Assembly (NCBI RefSeq): GCF_031128465.2
Contig: NZ_CP155618.1
Coordinates: 3,710,501 to 3,774,500, forward strand
Length of the DNA: 64,000 nt
Source: Mariniflexile litorale
GTDB taxonomy: Bacteria; Bacteroidota; Bacteroidia; Flavobacteriales; Flavobacteriaceae
Direction of reading: 5' to 3'
Positions 23,627 through 33,751 of this stretch are shown in pieces (the stretch's first letter is position 1; each line of letters begins with the position of its first letter). Under the pieces are notes generated by a model. It was not told the origin of the DNA. It worked only from the letters and a program-made list of their open reading frames with translations, and did no database searches. The position numbers and the translations under genes are program-made.

Positions 23627-25330
23627 TTAAAAACCGACAGCAGTATCATCCCCTCGATAATCTGCACCACCCTCTAACGACTTATCCATTAAAACAAGTA
23701 TTCCATCGACCTTGCCAATAACAGGTGAATCTTTTTCATTAATGAGGTATCCTAGATTTTGTAGGTTTTTAATGGTTGGTGGGTTAAATGAATTTGGTTC
23801 CATTCTAATGTCATCTGGTAACCACTGATGATGAAAACGAGGAGCATTAACAGCCTCTTGCATAGTCATATTAAATTCGTGCACATTTAAAATAGTTTGG
23901 AGTACCGATGTTATAATAGTAGAGCCACCGGGTGTACCTACCGACATTAATAACTTACCATTTTTCTCAACAATGGTTGGTGTCATAGAACTCAGCATTC
24001 GTTTTTCTGGTGCAATACTATTGGCTTCTCCGCCAGTAACACCAAACATGTTTGGGACTCCTGGTTTGCTGCTAAAATCGTCCATTTCATTATTCAAGAA
24101 AAAACCAAGTTCAGAACAATATAATTTAGAACCGTAAGCACCATTTAAGGTTGTTGTTGCTGAAATGGCATTGCCAAACTGGTCTATAATAGAGTAATGA
24201 GTAGTCTCATCACTTTCAATAATTTGTATGTTTCCGTGCGACACATTGGTGGAAGGGGTTGCTTTTTCATAATTAAAATCACTCATTCTTTTTGTTACAT
24301 ACGAATTGCTTAAAAGTGTGTCTAACGGAATTTTAATAAAATCTGGATCGCCTAAATAAAAACTTCTGTCAGCATAAGCACGACGTTCGGCTTCTGTAAT
24401 AATTTGAATCGTTTTAACGGAATTATGACCAAATTCATGTAAATCGAAAGGTTCAATCATTTTCATAATTTGTGCTAAACAAACGCCGCCACTTGAAGGT
24501 GGCGCCATAGAAATTATTTTTAAATCATCATATTTAAAAACAATGGGTTTACGCCATTTTACTTCATAGTTTGCTAAATCATCTTCGGTGATGATGCCGC
24601 CATTAGCTTGTATAAATTTAACCAAAATACTAGCAGTCTCACCTTTATAAAATCCGTTTTCACCATAAGCTAATAAGCGCTCTAATGTCTTTGCTAATTC
24701 TGGATATTTAATGGTATCGTTTTCTTTCCAAGGTTTATTGAAAACAATCGAATCTTTGTTTACTTTTTTAAAAAAAGGTTGAAAATGTTTAATACGTTCT
24801 TCCTGCTTTTTAGTAACAATGACTCCTTTATAAGCAAGTGCAATTATCGGTTTTAAAATAGTTTCTATGGGTAAAGAACCTAGTTTTTCATGCACTGCGA
24901 ATACACCTGCAACGGTTCCGGGAACACCAATAGCCATAGCTCCAAGTGTGCTTTTGTTGGGTATTACGTTTCCGCTTTTATCTAAAAACATATCTTTTGA
25001 AGCACCTAAAGGTGCTTTTTCTCTATAATCAATACTTCCTATCTCTCCATTGGCTTTGCGATAAACCATAAAACCACCACCTCCAATATTACCAGCGTAG
25101 GGATATGTTACCGCCAATGCTAATTCTGTAGCAACCATAGCGTCAAAAGCGTTTCCACCTTTTTTAAGAATGGCAATGCCAATTTCTGAAGCCTCTTCAC
25201 GAGCTGATACAACCATGGCGTTTTTAGTAATGACACCTTGTTGTTTCACTTCCTGGTTTACGGAGTTTTTACAACTAACTACTAAAAAAGTAATGATGGT
25301 AACTATTAATAATTTTTTCATGGTATTCAT
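23627..25330 (-). CDS. ggt: Gamma-glutamyltransferase lipoprotein
   Basis: 567-residue gamma-glutamyltranspeptidase that hydrolyses glutathione and other gamma-glutamyl compounds outside the inner membrane. It starts with a lipobox signal (Cys20 in FLVVSC), so it is lipid-anchored. The autoprocessing and catalytic threonine is Thr376 in ETTHYSIIDQ. Further signs are GGGGFMVY-like binding in IGGGGFMVYR, SSGGVCLAQ, the substrate loop NNEMDDFSSKPGVPN and MLSSMTPTIV with the catalytic Gly-Gly in VGTPGGSTI. Either ATG (residue 1 or 4) keeps the lipobox. Starts within the stop of the DUF479 gene, indicating coupling. Confidence 0.95.
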   Translation of the reverse strand: MNTMKKLLIVTIITFLVVSCKNSVNQEVKQQGVITKNAMVVSAREEASEIGIAILKKGGNAFDAMVATELALAVTYPYAGNIGGGGFMVYRKANGEIGSIDYREKAPLGASKDMFLDKSGNVIPNKSTLGAMAIGVPGTVAGVFAVHEKLGSLPIETILKPIIALAYKGVIVTKKQEERIKHFQPFFKKVNKDSIVFNKPWKENDTIKYPELAKTLERLLAYGENGFYKGETASILVKFIQANGGIITEDDLANYEVKWRKPIVFKYDDLKIISMAPPSSGGVCLAQIMKMIEPFDLHEFGHNSVKTIQIITEAERRAYADRSFYLGDPDFIKIPLDTLLSNSYVTKRMSDFNYEKATPSTNVSHGNIQIIESDETTHYSIIDQFGNAISATTTLNGAYGSKLYCSELGFFLNNEMDDFSSKPGVPNMFGVTGGEANSIAPEKRMLSSMTPTIVEKNGKLLMSVGTPGGSTIITSVLQTILNVHEFNMTMQEAVNAPRFHHQWLPDDIRMEPNSFNPPTIKNLQNLGYLINEKDSPVIGKVDGILVLMDKSLEGGADYRGDDTAVGF

Positions 25331-25920
25331 TCAGTGCTTACTTCTATAAGTTTCTGCTTAGAAAAGGTAATAAGTTCATCAAAAAACGATGAAAATTCGG
25401 CTTCAAAATCAGAATAAAAGAGTGCTAATTCGTTAACAGCTTCATGCATTCCAGATCTGTTTTTGGTTCGTCTATTCATGCCTTCTAGAACTTTGGAAAT
25501 TCCATCAATAGAGGCATAACTTAATAACCAATTATCGGTCATCATGTAAGGCATCATTTTTTGAATTCTTAATGGTAGTGATTCGTAATGTGTTTCTAAA
25601 GAATCGTAAAAATTATCTACATAGCTCTCTAAAGGAACATCGCTATATTGGCTCCAATTTTTTGCTAAAAAATGATCATATAGAATATCGACTATAATAC
25701 CGGAATAATGCCCGTATTTCTCGTGCAGTCGTTTGGTACTTTTTCTCACCGTTGGGTGCGCATCGGTAAAGGTATCAATGTTTCTATGCAGTAAAATACC
25801 TGTTCGAATGTCTTTGGGGTATTTTTTATACGATTTCCCTTTAATGCCATCTGCTATAAAATTCCCTATAGTAACCAAATCGTTTTCTCCTGATAAATAT
25901 ATGTGTGCTAAATAATTCAT
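25327..25920 (-). CDS. ACP phosphodiesterase / DUF479 family protein
   Basis: 197-residue all-helical protein of the AcpH family, which in E. coli removes the 4'-phosphopantetheine from acyl carrier protein. Family features: N-terminal MNYLAHIYLSGENDLVTIGNFIADGIKGKSYKKYPKDIRTGILLHRNIDTFTDAHP, in which NFIADG and GILLHRxIDxFTDxHP are the HD-type metal-ligand motifs, then YGHYSGIIVDILYDHFLA. Length matches AcpH (193). It overlaps ggt by 4 nt, so both are expressed leftward together. Bacteroidota members have not all been tested, so activity is inferred. Confidence 0.9.
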   Translation of the reverse strand: MNYLAHIYLSGENDLVTIGNFIADGIKGKSYKKYPKDIRTGILLHRNIDTFTDAHPTVRKSTKRLHEKYGHYSGIIVDILYDHFLAKNWSQYSDVPLESYVDNFYDSLETHYESLPLRIQKMMPYMMTDNWLLSYASIDGISKVLEGMNRRTKNRSGMHEAVNELALFYSDFEAEFSSFFDELITFSKQKLIEVSTE

Positions 25921-25967
25921 TTGTGAAATTTACGAATTCCTATTCATGAAATACAATTTTGAAATAG

Positions 25968-25975
25968 TATATTTG
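25968..25975 (+). promoter_or_regulatory. Bacteroidota -7 element for glmM
   Basis: TATATTTG is an exact TAnnTTTG match, 22 nt before the glmM ATG at 25998, in the 77-bp gap from the divergent DUF479 gene. No clear -33 TTG is present at the expected distance. Confidence 0.45.
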
Positions 25976-25997
25976 TTCATCAATTTGAAAAAAACAT

Positions 25998-27386
25998 ATG
26001 ACACTTATAAAATCAATTTCAGGAATTAGAGGAACTATTGGCGGACATGTTGGCGATAATTTAACACCTATAGATGCAGTAAAGTTTGCAGCAGCTTATG
26101 GGGTTTGGTTAAAACAACAACGTGATAAAGATACTTACAAAGTAGTTGTTGGTAGAGATGCCCGTATTTCTGGAGCTATGATTCAAAATTTAGTCATGAA
26201 TACTTTAGTTGGTTTGGGTATAGATGTGGTTGACTTAGGTTTGTCTACAACCCCAACCGTTGAAATGGCAGTACCCATGGAACATGCTGATGGCGGCATT
26301 ATTTTAACAGCCAGTCACAACCCAAAACAGTGGAACGCTTTAAAATTACTTAATGCAAAAGGTGAATTTCTTGATGGTGCTGAAGGTGCTAAAATTTTAG
26401 AAATAGCAGAAAGTGATAGTATGAGTTTTGCCGATGTTGATAGTTTAGGTAAAATAACAAAGAATAAAGCATATATAGATTTACATATTATTGAAGTATT
26501 AGATTTACCATTGGTAACGGTACCAGCTATCGAAGAAGCCCGATTTAAAGTGGTGGTAGATGGTGTTAATTCAACAGGAGGTATTGCTGTTCCATTACTT
26601 TTAGAACGTTTAGGTGTAGAAGTGGTTAAATTATATTGTGAACCTAACGGAGAGTTTCCACATAATCCAGAACCTTTAAAAGAACATTTAACCGATTTGT
26701 CTGCTGAAGTAAGAAAGCATAATGCTGATTTTGGAATTGTAGTAGATCCAGACGTGGATAGGTTAGCATTTATGGATGAAAATGGCGAGATGTTTGGTGA
26801 AGAATATACATTAGTAGCTTGTGCCGACTATGTATTGAGTAAAACTCCAGGGAATACTGTAAGTAATATGAGTTCTACCAGAGCATTACGAGATGTGACT
26901 GAAAAACATGGAGGTACTTATGAAGCGAGTGCCGTAGGTGAGGTGAATGTGGTTAAATTAATGAAGGAAAACAAAGTAGTAATTGGTGGTGAAGGTAATG
27001 GAGGTATTATTTATCCAGAATCTCATTACGGTCGTGATGCACTTGTGGGTATCGCACTATTTTTAAGTTTATTGGCGGAAAAAGGCATTTCGGTAAGTGA
27101 TCTTAGAAAAACCTACCCAAACTACTTTATGAGTAAAAAGAAGATTGAATTAACGCCTGGTTTAGATGTAGACGGTATTTTAAAAGCTATAGAAAACCGT
27201 TACCAAAAGGAAGAACTAACCACAATTGACGGTGTGAAAATAGATTTTTCTGATAGCTGGGTACACTTACGTAAAAGTAATACGGAACCGATAATAAGAA
27301 TTTATACTGAAGCAAAATCCCAACAAGAAGCAGATCTTTTAGCTGATAAATTTATTGAAGAAATTGGAGCTATTGCTAAAAGCTAG
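25998..27386 (+). CDS. glmM: Phosphoglucosamine mutase
   Basis: 462-residue phosphohexomutase converting glucosamine-6-phosphate to glucosamine-1-phosphate for UDP-GlcNAc, feeding peptidoglycan and lipid A. The phosphoserine is Ser106 in TASHNPKQWNALKLL. The metal loop DPDVDRLAF and the sugar loop GEGNGGI follow, then the phosphate loop RKSNTEPIIRIYTEA near the C-terminus. The QWNALK continuation favours the phosphoglucosamine mutase type. I judge glmM the best assignment, with phosphomannomutase/phosphoglucomutase less likely. Standard length for the Bacteroidota version. Confidence 0.88.
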   Translation: MTLIKSISGIRGTIGGHVGDNLTPIDAVKFAAAYGVWLKQQRDKDTYKVVVGRDARISGAMIQNLVMNTLVGLGIDVVDLGLSTTPTVEMAVPMEHADGGIILTASHNPKQWNALKLLNAKGEFLDGAEGAKILEIAESDSMSFADVDSLGKITKNKAYIDLHIIEVLDLPLVTVPAIEEARFKVVVDGVNSTGGIAVPLLLERLGVEVVKLYCEPNGEFPHNPEPLKEHLTDLSAEVRKHNADFGIVVDPDVDRLAFMDENGEMFGEEYTLVACADYVLSKTPGNTVSNMSSTRALRDVTEKHGGTYEASAVGEVNVVKLMKENKVVIGGEGNGGIIYPESHYGRDALVGIALFLSLLAEKGISVSDLRKTYPNYFMSKKKIELTPGLDVDGILKAIENRYQKEELTTIDGVKIDFSDSWVHLRKSNTEPIIRIYTEAKSQQEADLLADKFIEEIGAIAKS

Positions 27387-27410
27387 TTGTAACAATTGAA
27401 AACCCTAAAC

Positions 27411-27929
27411 ATGAAAAATATAAATAAGCTAATATCATTAGTAATCATTTTGCTTTTTATTTATTCATGCGATGAGTCGAAAGAAATAAGTTCAATAGAT
27501 GCTACAAACTGGGAAAATAGAACCGTTACTAATTCGCTAAGTGATAGTTTGGTACATGGAAAAACTTATTTATCTGTCTATTCTCAAATATATAGTGAAA
27601 CAGAACATAGAATACATAGCTTAACAGCTACCGTTAGTCTTAGGAATATTAACACTAAAGATACTGTTTTTGTTGATAAGGCTACCTATTATAATACCCA
27701 TGGCGAAGCCATTAGAAGCTATTTTGATAAAACCATTTTTATAGCACCTATGGAAACGGTTGAAATTATAATTGATGAATCAGACAAAGAGGGTGGAACA
27801 GGAGCCAATTTTTTATTTGACTGGAGCATCAAATCAAATTCTAACGCCCCTTTTTTCGAAAGTGTTATGATTTCTACTTCAGGTCAACAAGGGATTTCAT
27901 TCACCACTCAAGGAAAAAATATAAATTAA
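27411..27929 (+). CDS. DUF3124 lipoprotein
   Basis: 172-residue lipoprotein with lipobox Cys20 (LLFIYSC) when started at the ATG at 27411. The open frame begins at a TTG (27396) that would add 5 residues before the signal and is less likely. The mature domain matches DUF3124: LSVYSQIYSETEHRIHSLTATVSLRNINTKDTVFV, a middle YYNTHGEAIRSYFDKTIFIAPMETVEIII, and a terminal block ending GQQGISFTTQG. Role unknown; it is probably anchored at the periplasmic face. Follows glmM by 24 nt and could be co-transcribed. Confidence 0.78.
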   Translation: MKNINKLISLVIILLFIYSCDESKEISSIDATNWENRTVTNSLSDSLVHGKTYLSVYSQIYSETEHRIHSLTATVSLRNINTKDTVFVDKATYYNTHGEAIRSYFDKTIFIAPMETVEIIIDESDKEGGTGANFLFDWSIKSNSNAPFFESVMISTSGQQGISFTTQGKNIN

Positions 27930-28208
27930 TTTAAACTTAAACTATAAGCAAAATTCTTTTATATAAATCAAAAAGGAATTGTTATTCGAATAACATGATG
28001 AACTACTTAAACTTTTAACAGAAAGAGAATATAGATAATTACAAAAACTTGGAGATTTTAATTAGAAACGTCTAGTTGCATATAACTACAGACATTAAAA
28101 ACTAGGAGTTGCTTTTTTGCCGATTTTAGGTTTAATAATTATATATCTACGGAATCGAATCTTATTATGCTAGTAGAGGCTTTTCAGGTTCATTACGTAT
28201 TTAAGTTT
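27930..28208. other. AT-rich gap between DUF3124 and acyltransferase genes
   Basis: 279 bases between convergent genes. It contains a fragment that translates with stops as LLKLLTEREYR and LQKLGDFN (about 28000-28065), reminiscent of a LuxR-type helix-turn-helix, but far too short and broken to call. No terminator or repeat is obvious. Confidence 0.4.
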
Positions 28209-29090
28209 TTAACTTTTAGCTCTTTTTTTATGTTTCCAACGCTTATGAGTCCAGAAATAATACTCTGGTGCTTTATATATTTGTTTTTCAACTTCATGTA
28301 AAAAGATATCTGTTAATTCAAAATCTTTGTAATCCTTAGGATTTTCAGCAAGTGTTATAATTTCAGCTTCATAGTATCCACGTTTTACTTTATTCACTTT
28401 TAAGTAGGCAATGGTTAAATCTAATTTTTTAGCTAACCGCTCAGCTCCAGTAAAACAAGGGGTTTCTATGCCCATAAATGTACCCCAATATACTTCCTTG
28501 GTGAGACGAGGTGATTGGTCGCTTAAAAAAGCCGTGATACTTTTGTTTCCTTCAGCTTCACTTTGGTTAATCACACTAATAGTTTCTTTGGTGCTAATTA
28601 ACTGTGTATTGTATTTGGAACGAATATCTCTTACTAATTTATCAAAATGGATATTTGCTAATTTTTTATAAACGCCAAATCCTTTAAATTTTGTATAAGT
28701 TTGCAAAACAAGCGACCACTCCCAACTTGCGTAGTGACCATACATTAATAAAATACTTTTATTCAACGATTCTAAACGTTGAAATTCTTCTGGATTTAGC
28801 AATACAAAACGTTTTTTTAATTCGGTTTCAGAAATCGCCATGGTTTTAGCCATTTCTAAAAACATATCGCATAAATGCTTGTAGAATTTTTTTTGAATTA
28901 AAATGATTTCCTTTTCAGATTTATTAGGAAAAACAAGTTGTAAATTACTGTAAACTATTTTTTTTCGATACCCTATAATGTAGTAAAGTAATATGAATAT
29001 ACCATCAGAAACCAAGTAAAGTAATCTAAACGGAAGTATGGAAACTAACCACAAAATGGGATAAATAAGAATATATGCTAAAAGTTGCAT
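28209..29090 (-). CDS. Lysophospholipid / lipid A-type acyltransferase
   Basis: 293-residue membrane-associated acyltransferase of the HtrB/LpxL superfamily, which adds a secondary acyl chain to lipid A or a lysolipid. An N-terminal membrane anchor (about 5-45) is followed by the catalytic HxxxxE motif in LMYGHYASWEWSL (His of GHYASWE), then TAFLSDQSPRLTKEVYWGTFMG and FTGAERLAKKLDLTIAYLKV. A C-terminal YFWTHKRWK fits the LpxL pattern. Precise donor and acceptor are not decided by sequence. Divergent from the rhomboid gene. Confidence 0.9.
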   Translation of the reverse strand: MQLLAYILIYPILWLVSILPFRLLYLVSDGIFILLYYIIGYRKKIVYSNLQLVFPNKSEKEIILIQKKFYKHLCDMFLEMAKTMAISETELKKRFVLLNPEEFQRLESLNKSILLMYGHYASWEWSLVLQTYTKFKGFGVYKKLANIHFDKLVRDIRSKYNTQLISTKETISVINQSEAEGNKSITAFLSDQSPRLTKEVYWGTFMGIETPCFTGAERLAKKLDLTIAYLKVNKVKRGYYEAEIITLAENPKDYKDFELTDIFLHEVEKQIYKAPEYYFWTHKRWKHKKRAKS

Positions 29091-29100
29091 GAATTAATTT

Positions 29101-29108
29101 TAGATTTG
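29101..29108 (+). promoter_or_regulatory. Bacteroidota -7 element for the rhomboid gene
   Basis: TAGATTTG is an exact TAnnTTTG match 44 nt before the rhomboid ATG at 29153, in the 62-bp divergent gap. A TTG occurs at 29085-29087 but only 13 bp upstream, closer than the usual -33 spacing. Confidence 0.35.
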
Positions 29109-29152
29109 TAGCAGCAAATATATGTTAATTTAGAACTTAAACTTTACACTTC

Positions 29153-29803
29153 ATGGGCAATTTAGATTTAGTAACCATCATTATTATTGCAGCAAATGTT
29201 ATTATCTCCTATAAAGGCTTTGGTGATTATGCTTTTTTTGACAGATATAAATTTACTGTAGGTGGTGTTCAAAGAGGCGAGAAGGTACGTATGTTTAGTA
29301 GCGGTTTTTTACATGTAGATACACAGCATTTATTATTTAACATGTTAACATTGTATTTTTTCGCAGCTCCGGTTATTGATTACGTGGCTCCACTAGGGTT
29401 TATTATTATTTATATTGTAAGTCTTGCTGCAGGAAGCTTACTATCATTATACTTTCATAAAAATGAGTATCATTACAGTGCTGTGGGGGCTAGTGGTGCG
29501 GTTACCGGTATTTTATATGCGGCCATATTATTACAACCAGGAATGAAACTTATGATGTTTTTTATTCCGATACCTATTCCAGCATATTTATTTGGTATTG
29601 GGTATTTAATGTATTCTATTTACGGCATGAAAAACCGAGTAGGTAATATAGGTCATGATGCTCATTTTGGTGGTGCTATTGGTGGGTTTGCTGCAACACT
29701 TATTCTAGCGCCATATTTATTCCAAACTAATTTACTTATGATTGGGTTGTTATTAATACCAATCATTTTGCTGTTTATATTGAAGAAAATGGGGAAGATA
29801 TAG
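29153..29803 (+). CDS. Rhomboid-family intramembrane serine protease
   Basis: 216-residue six-helix membrane protease. The nucleophile is Ser114 in GASGAVTG and the general base His171 in DAHFGGAIGG, with the N-terminal conserved segment DTQHLLFNMLTLYF supplying the helix-2 HxxxN. These are the catalytic dyad and oxyanion positions of active rhomboids. Helices span about 4-20, 60-80, 85-105, 112-130, 135-160 and 170-200. Substrates are unknown; in bacteria they include membrane-anchored surface proteins. Start ATG at 29153 chosen for being at the promoter side with a compact N-terminus. Confidence 0.93.
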   Translation: MGNLDLVTIIIIAANVIISYKGFGDYAFFDRYKFTVGGVQRGEKVRMFSSGFLHVDTQHLLFNMLTLYFFAAPVIDYVAPLGFIIIYIVSLAAGSLLSLYFHKNEYHYSAVGASGAVTGILYAAILLQPGMKLMMFFIPIPIPAYLFGIGYLMYSIYGMKNRVGNIGHDAHFGGAIGGFAATLILAPYLFQTNLLMIGLLLIPIILLFILKKMGKI

Positions 29804-30015
29804 TTTATTTGAAAACTATAAATTCAGAATCTAAAGAATCTAACATATCTAAAAACCTAATAATTTAACAATTGGCATAGCTATTGAATTTATATACTGA
29901 ATAAATATTGTTATATTGTTTTAATTAACTGATATTCAAAACTATATTGTTTTTTATGAATTATTAAAAATAAAGGATCTAATAGTTTTTATGACATATT
30001 GACCTAAATACATAT

Positions 30016-32466
30016 ATGAAAAAATCTAATTTTATATCTCTAGACAGTTTGTCATTACAGGATTTTGATGAGAATTCGGAATTAATCCCGTTAATGACAC
30101 CTGAAGATGAAGAAGAAATAAATAACGAAAAATTACCAGAAACACTTCCTATTTTGTCTTTACGAAATACGGTGTTATTTCCAGGTGTGGTTATTCCTAT
30201 TACGGCGGGTCGCGACAAATCTATCCGACTCATAAACGATGCAAATAAAGGTAGTAAAGTAATTGGTGTCGTGGCTCAAAAAGACGAATCAGTCGAGAAC
30301 CCTACAGCAAAGGAAATTCACGAAATTGGTACGGTTGCTAAAATTTTACGTGTTTTAAAAATGCCCGATGGTAATGTAACTGTTATTATTCAAGGTAAAA
30401 AACGCTTTAAAGTGGCCGAAGTCCTTACTGAGGATCCGTATATGAATGCCACTGTTAGAGAGATTCCAGAAGCAAGACCAGCACAAAAAAATAAAGAATT
30501 TATAGCTATTATTGAATCTATTAAAGACTTAGCACTCAATATCATTAAAGAAAGTCCAAACATTCCAAGTGAAGCGTCTTTTGCTATTAAAAATATTGAA
30601 AGTGATTCGTTTTTAATCAATTTTGTGTCGTCTAACATGAATCTAACAGTGGCTGAAAAGCAAGCTCTGTTGCAAATTGATGACCTTAAAAAACGTGCTC
30701 TAGCCACGCTTAAGTTTATGAATGTCGAGTTCCAGAAGTTGGAACTTAAAAATGATATTCAGTCTAAAGTGCAGATGGATATGAGTCAGCAACAACGCGA
30801 ATATTTCTTGCATCAACAAATGAAAACCATTCAAGAAGAATTGGGAGGTTTGAATCATGAAGAAGAGATTGAAGAAATGCGTATGCGTGCCGATCAAAAG
30901 TTATGGGACGAAAATGTGGCCAATCATTTTGAAAAAGAGCTGTCTAAAATACAACGTATGAATCCGCAAGTGGCGGAATATTCCATTCAGCGTAATTATT
31001 TAGAATTGTTTTTAGATTTACCTTGGAACGAGTTTAGTAAGGATAAATTCGATTTAAAGCGTGCCATGAAAATTTTAGACCGTGATCATTTTGGTTTGGA
31101 AGATGTAAAACGCCGTATTATTGAATATCTAGCAGTTTTGAAATTACGTAACGATATGAAATCACCTATTTTGTGTTTATACGGACCTCCTGGAGTTGGT
31201 AAAACATCTTTAGGAAAATCGATAGCAGAAGCTTTAGGAAGAGAATATGTTCGTATTTCCTTAGGAGGTTTACGTGATGAAGCGGAAATTCGAGGTCATA
31301 GAAAAACCTATATTGGTGCTATGCCAGGACGTATCATTCAAAGTTTAAAAAAGGCGGGGACCTCAAATCCTGTGTTTGTTTTAGATGAGATAGATAAATT
31401 GTCTAATTCAAATCAAGGGGATCCATCTTCTGCGATGTTGGAAGTGTTAGATCCAGAGCAAAATAGTGAGTTTTATGATAACTTTTTAGAAATGGGTTAC
31501 GACCTGTCTAAAGTTATGTTTATAGCGACTTCAAACAGCTTATCAACCATACAACCTGCACTGAGAGACCGTATGGAAATTATAAATGTAACAGGTTATA
31601 CTATTGAAGAAAAGGTTGAAATTGGTAAACGTCATTTACTTCCAAAACAATTAAAAGAACATGGTTTAACCGATGCGCATCTTAAAATAGGGAAAGCACA
31701 GTTAGAGAAAATTGTTGAAGGCTATACGCGTGAATCTGGTGTTCGTGGTTTAGAAAAGCAAATTGCAAAAATGGTGCGTTATGCAGCAAAAAATATTGCC
31801 ATGGAGGAAGATTACCATATTAAAGTAACTAACGAAGATGTTATTGAAGTATTGGGAGGGCCTAAATTAGAACGCGATAAATACGAAAACAATAATGTCG
31901 CAGGTGTTGTAACAGGATTAGCTTGGACTAGTGTTGGAGGAGATATATTGTTCATTGAATCTATTTTATCAAAGGGAAAAGGAACATTGACTATTACGGG
32001 TAATTTAGGCACCGTAATGAAAGAATCTGCTACTATTGCTATGGAATATATCAAATCGAATGCTGAAGAATTTGGAATTGATTCAGAAGTTTTTGAAAAA
32101 TATAATGTGCATATTCACGTACCTGAAGGAGCCACACCAAAAGACGGGCCAAGTGCTGGTGTTACCATGTTAACATCCTTAGTATCCTTATTCACACAAC
32201 GTAAAGTGAAGAAAAGTTTAGCCATGACAGGTGAAATTACGCTTCGAGGCAAAGTGCTTCCTGTTGGTGGTCTTAAAGAAAAAATCCTTGCTGCTAAACG
32301 CGCTAGAATTAAAGAAATATTACTTTGTGAAGAAAATCGACGCGATATTGAAGAAATAAAGCAAGATTACTTAAAAGGATTAACCTTTCATTATGTAACC
32401 GATATGAGTGATGTTATTAAAATAGCACTCACAAACCAAAAGGTTGTTAATGCTAAGAAGCTATAA
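30016..32466 (+). CDS. lon: ATP-dependent protease La (Lon)
   Basis: 816-residue cytoplasmic AAA+ protease degrading misfolded and regulatory proteins. Order: LON substrate-binding domain (about 45-240), coiled-coil middle region, AAA+ module with Walker A GPPGVGKT (390-397) and Walker B VLDEIDKL, then the S16 protease domain. The catalytic dyad is Ser713 in DGPSAG and Lys756 in GGLKEK, the same spacing as in E. coli. Length normal for Bacteroidota. A strong terminator follows at 32481. Confidence 0.97.
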   Translation: MKKSNFISLDSLSLQDFDENSELIPLMTPEDEEEINNEKLPETLPILSLRNTVLFPGVVIPITAGRDKSIRLINDANKGSKVIGVVAQKDESVENPTAKEIHEIGTVAKILRVLKMPDGNVTVIIQGKKRFKVAEVLTEDPYMNATVREIPEARPAQKNKEFIAIIESIKDLALNIIKESPNIPSEASFAIKNIESDSFLINFVSSNMNLTVAEKQALLQIDDLKKRALATLKFMNVEFQKLELKNDIQSKVQMDMSQQQREYFLHQQMKTIQEELGGLNHEEEIEEMRMRADQKLWDENVANHFEKELSKIQRMNPQVAEYSIQRNYLELFLDLPWNEFSKDKFDLKRAMKILDRDHFGLEDVKRRIIEYLAVLKLRNDMKSPILCLYGPPGVGKTSLGKSIAEALGREYVRISLGGLRDEAEIRGHRKTYIGAMPGRIIQSLKKAGTSNPVFVLDEIDKLSNSNQGDPSSAMLEVLDPEQNSEFYDNFLEMGYDLSKVMFIATSNSLSTIQPALRDRMEIINVTGYTIEEKVEIGKRHLLPKQLKEHGLTDAHLKIGKAQLEKIVEGYTRESGVRGLEKQIAKMVRYAAKNIAMEEDYHIKVTNEDVIEVLGGPKLERDKYENNNVAGVVTGLAWTSVGGDILFIESILSKGKGTLTITGNLGTVMKESATIAMEYIKSNAEEFGIDSEVFEKYNVHIHVPEGATPKDGPSAGVTMLTSLVSLFTQRKVKKSLAMTGEITLRGKVLPVGGLKEKILAAKRARIKEILLCEENRRDIEEIKQDYLKGLTFHYVTDMSDVIKIALTNQKVVNAKKL

Positions 32467-32480
32467 AATGTTATTTATGT

Positions 32481-32510
32481 AAAAACCTCGATTCATTTCG
32501 AGGTTTTTTT
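32481..32510 (+). terminator. Rho-independent terminator after lon
   Basis: Arms AAAAACCTCGA and TCGAGGTTTTT pair around a 6-nt loop and run into TTTTTTT. It lies 15 nt after the lon stop and fits the end of the lon transcript; the A-run on the other side could also stop leftward transcription. Confidence 0.85.
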
Positions 32511-32624
32511 ATGAATCCCGTTACTTAAATGGAAATTGAATAAAACTCAATGAATTCTTTTCGATTAAAATAAAAGATATATACAACCGTTTTAAGATAG
32601 ATTTACTTACTTTGTATTGTAAAT

Positions 32625-33644
32625 ATGCTAAAGAAAATTATCACGCTTTTTTATCTGCTTTTTAGTATCTTAACCTATGCACAGGTAGGAGGTGAGTCTA
32701 CTTACCAATTCCTAAATTTGGTTTCATCGCCTCGTCAAGCAGCTTTAGGAGGAAAAGTACTAACTATAGTAGATTATGATGTGACACAAGGGCTTTACAA
32801 TCCAGCAACTATTAACGTTGATATGGATAACCAATTAGCATTAAACTACACCAGTTATTTAGGAGGTATTAGTTATGGAACAGCGGCGTACGCTTATACT
32901 GTGAATAGACGAGCCAATACATTTCATGCGGGTATTACCTATGTTAATTATGGTTCTTTTGATGGGTATGATGAAGATGGGAATTCAACAGGTACCTTTA
33001 CAGGAAATGAAACAGCTTTATCTTTTGGTTATGCGATGCAAATAGGTTATTCCGATTTTTATATAGGCACTAATGTAAAATTGATTACCTCAAAATTAGA
33101 ACAATATAGTTCATTTGGAGCAGCGATAGATTTGGGCTTATTATATATCAATGAAGATTTAGATTTTCATGCAGCTGTAGCAGTTAGAAATTTCGGAACT
33201 CAAATTACTACCTATGCAGGTCTTAGAGAAAAACTTCCTTTTGAAGTCGACTTTGGCATGTCGCAAACTTTAGAAAACGTGCCAATTCGTTGGCATATTA
33301 CTTTAGAGAATTTACAAGAATGGCCCATCGCAAGGCCAAATCCAGCGAGAACAACCAGTGATTTAAATGATAATCAAACTGATGAAAAAATAGGCTTTTT
33401 AGGACAAGTAATGCGACATAGTATTTTTGGGGCTGAAATTTTTCCCGAAGGCGGATTTAATATTCGTTTAGGATATAATTTTAGAAGGGCCGAAGAACTA
33501 CGAATAGTGGATCAACGAAATTTTTCAGGGTTATCGGCAGGTTTTTCAATAAAAATGAATAAAATGCGCTTTAGTTATACACATGCTAAATACACAAGTG
33601 CTGCTAATTCAAACTTTTTTGGTTTGCAGATTGATTTGCATTAA
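32625..33644 (+). CDS. porQ: Type IX secretion system outer-membrane protein PorQ
   Basis: 339-residue beta-barrel protein of the PorQ family, part of the type IX secretion attachment complex (with PorU, PorV, PorZ) that cleaves and anchors substrates at the cell surface. Signal peptide about 1-19 (LTYAQ). The mature protein opens with YQFLNLVSSPRQAALGGKV and contains GLYNPATINVDM, features shared by PorV/PorQ family members, ending FFGLQIDLH. It links functionally to the T9SS-sorted adhesin at 50400. Single gene, or with cmk at a 107-nt gap. Confidence 0.88.
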   Translation: MLKKIITLFYLLFSILTYAQVGGESTYQFLNLVSSPRQAALGGKVLTIVDYDVTQGLYNPATINVDMDNQLALNYTSYLGGISYGTAAYAYTVNRRANTFHAGITYVNYGSFDGYDEDGNSTGTFTGNETALSFGYAMQIGYSDFYIGTNVKLITSKLEQYSSFGAAIDLGLLYINEDLDFHAAVAVRNFGTQITTYAGLREKLPFEVDFGMSQTLENVPIRWHITLENLQEWPIARPNPARTTSDLNDNQTDEKIGFLGQVMRHSIFGAEIFPEGGFNIRLGYNFRRAEELRIVDQRNFSGLSAGFSIKMNKMRFSYTHAKYTSAANSNFFGLQIDLH

Positions 33645-33751
33645 TCAGTACCTAAGTATTTAAAGTTATAAGTCATCTTAGTTATAATAAAAGGAAAATA
33701 TATATATTTAAAGCAAGAGTTAAACAATTAAACTTTTCAACGAACTGATAA

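Noticed and set aside
28000-28065. LTEREYR-like fragment resembling a LuxR helix-turn-helix
   Set aside because: Interrupted by stops within 15 codons and no supporting domain; may be chance.
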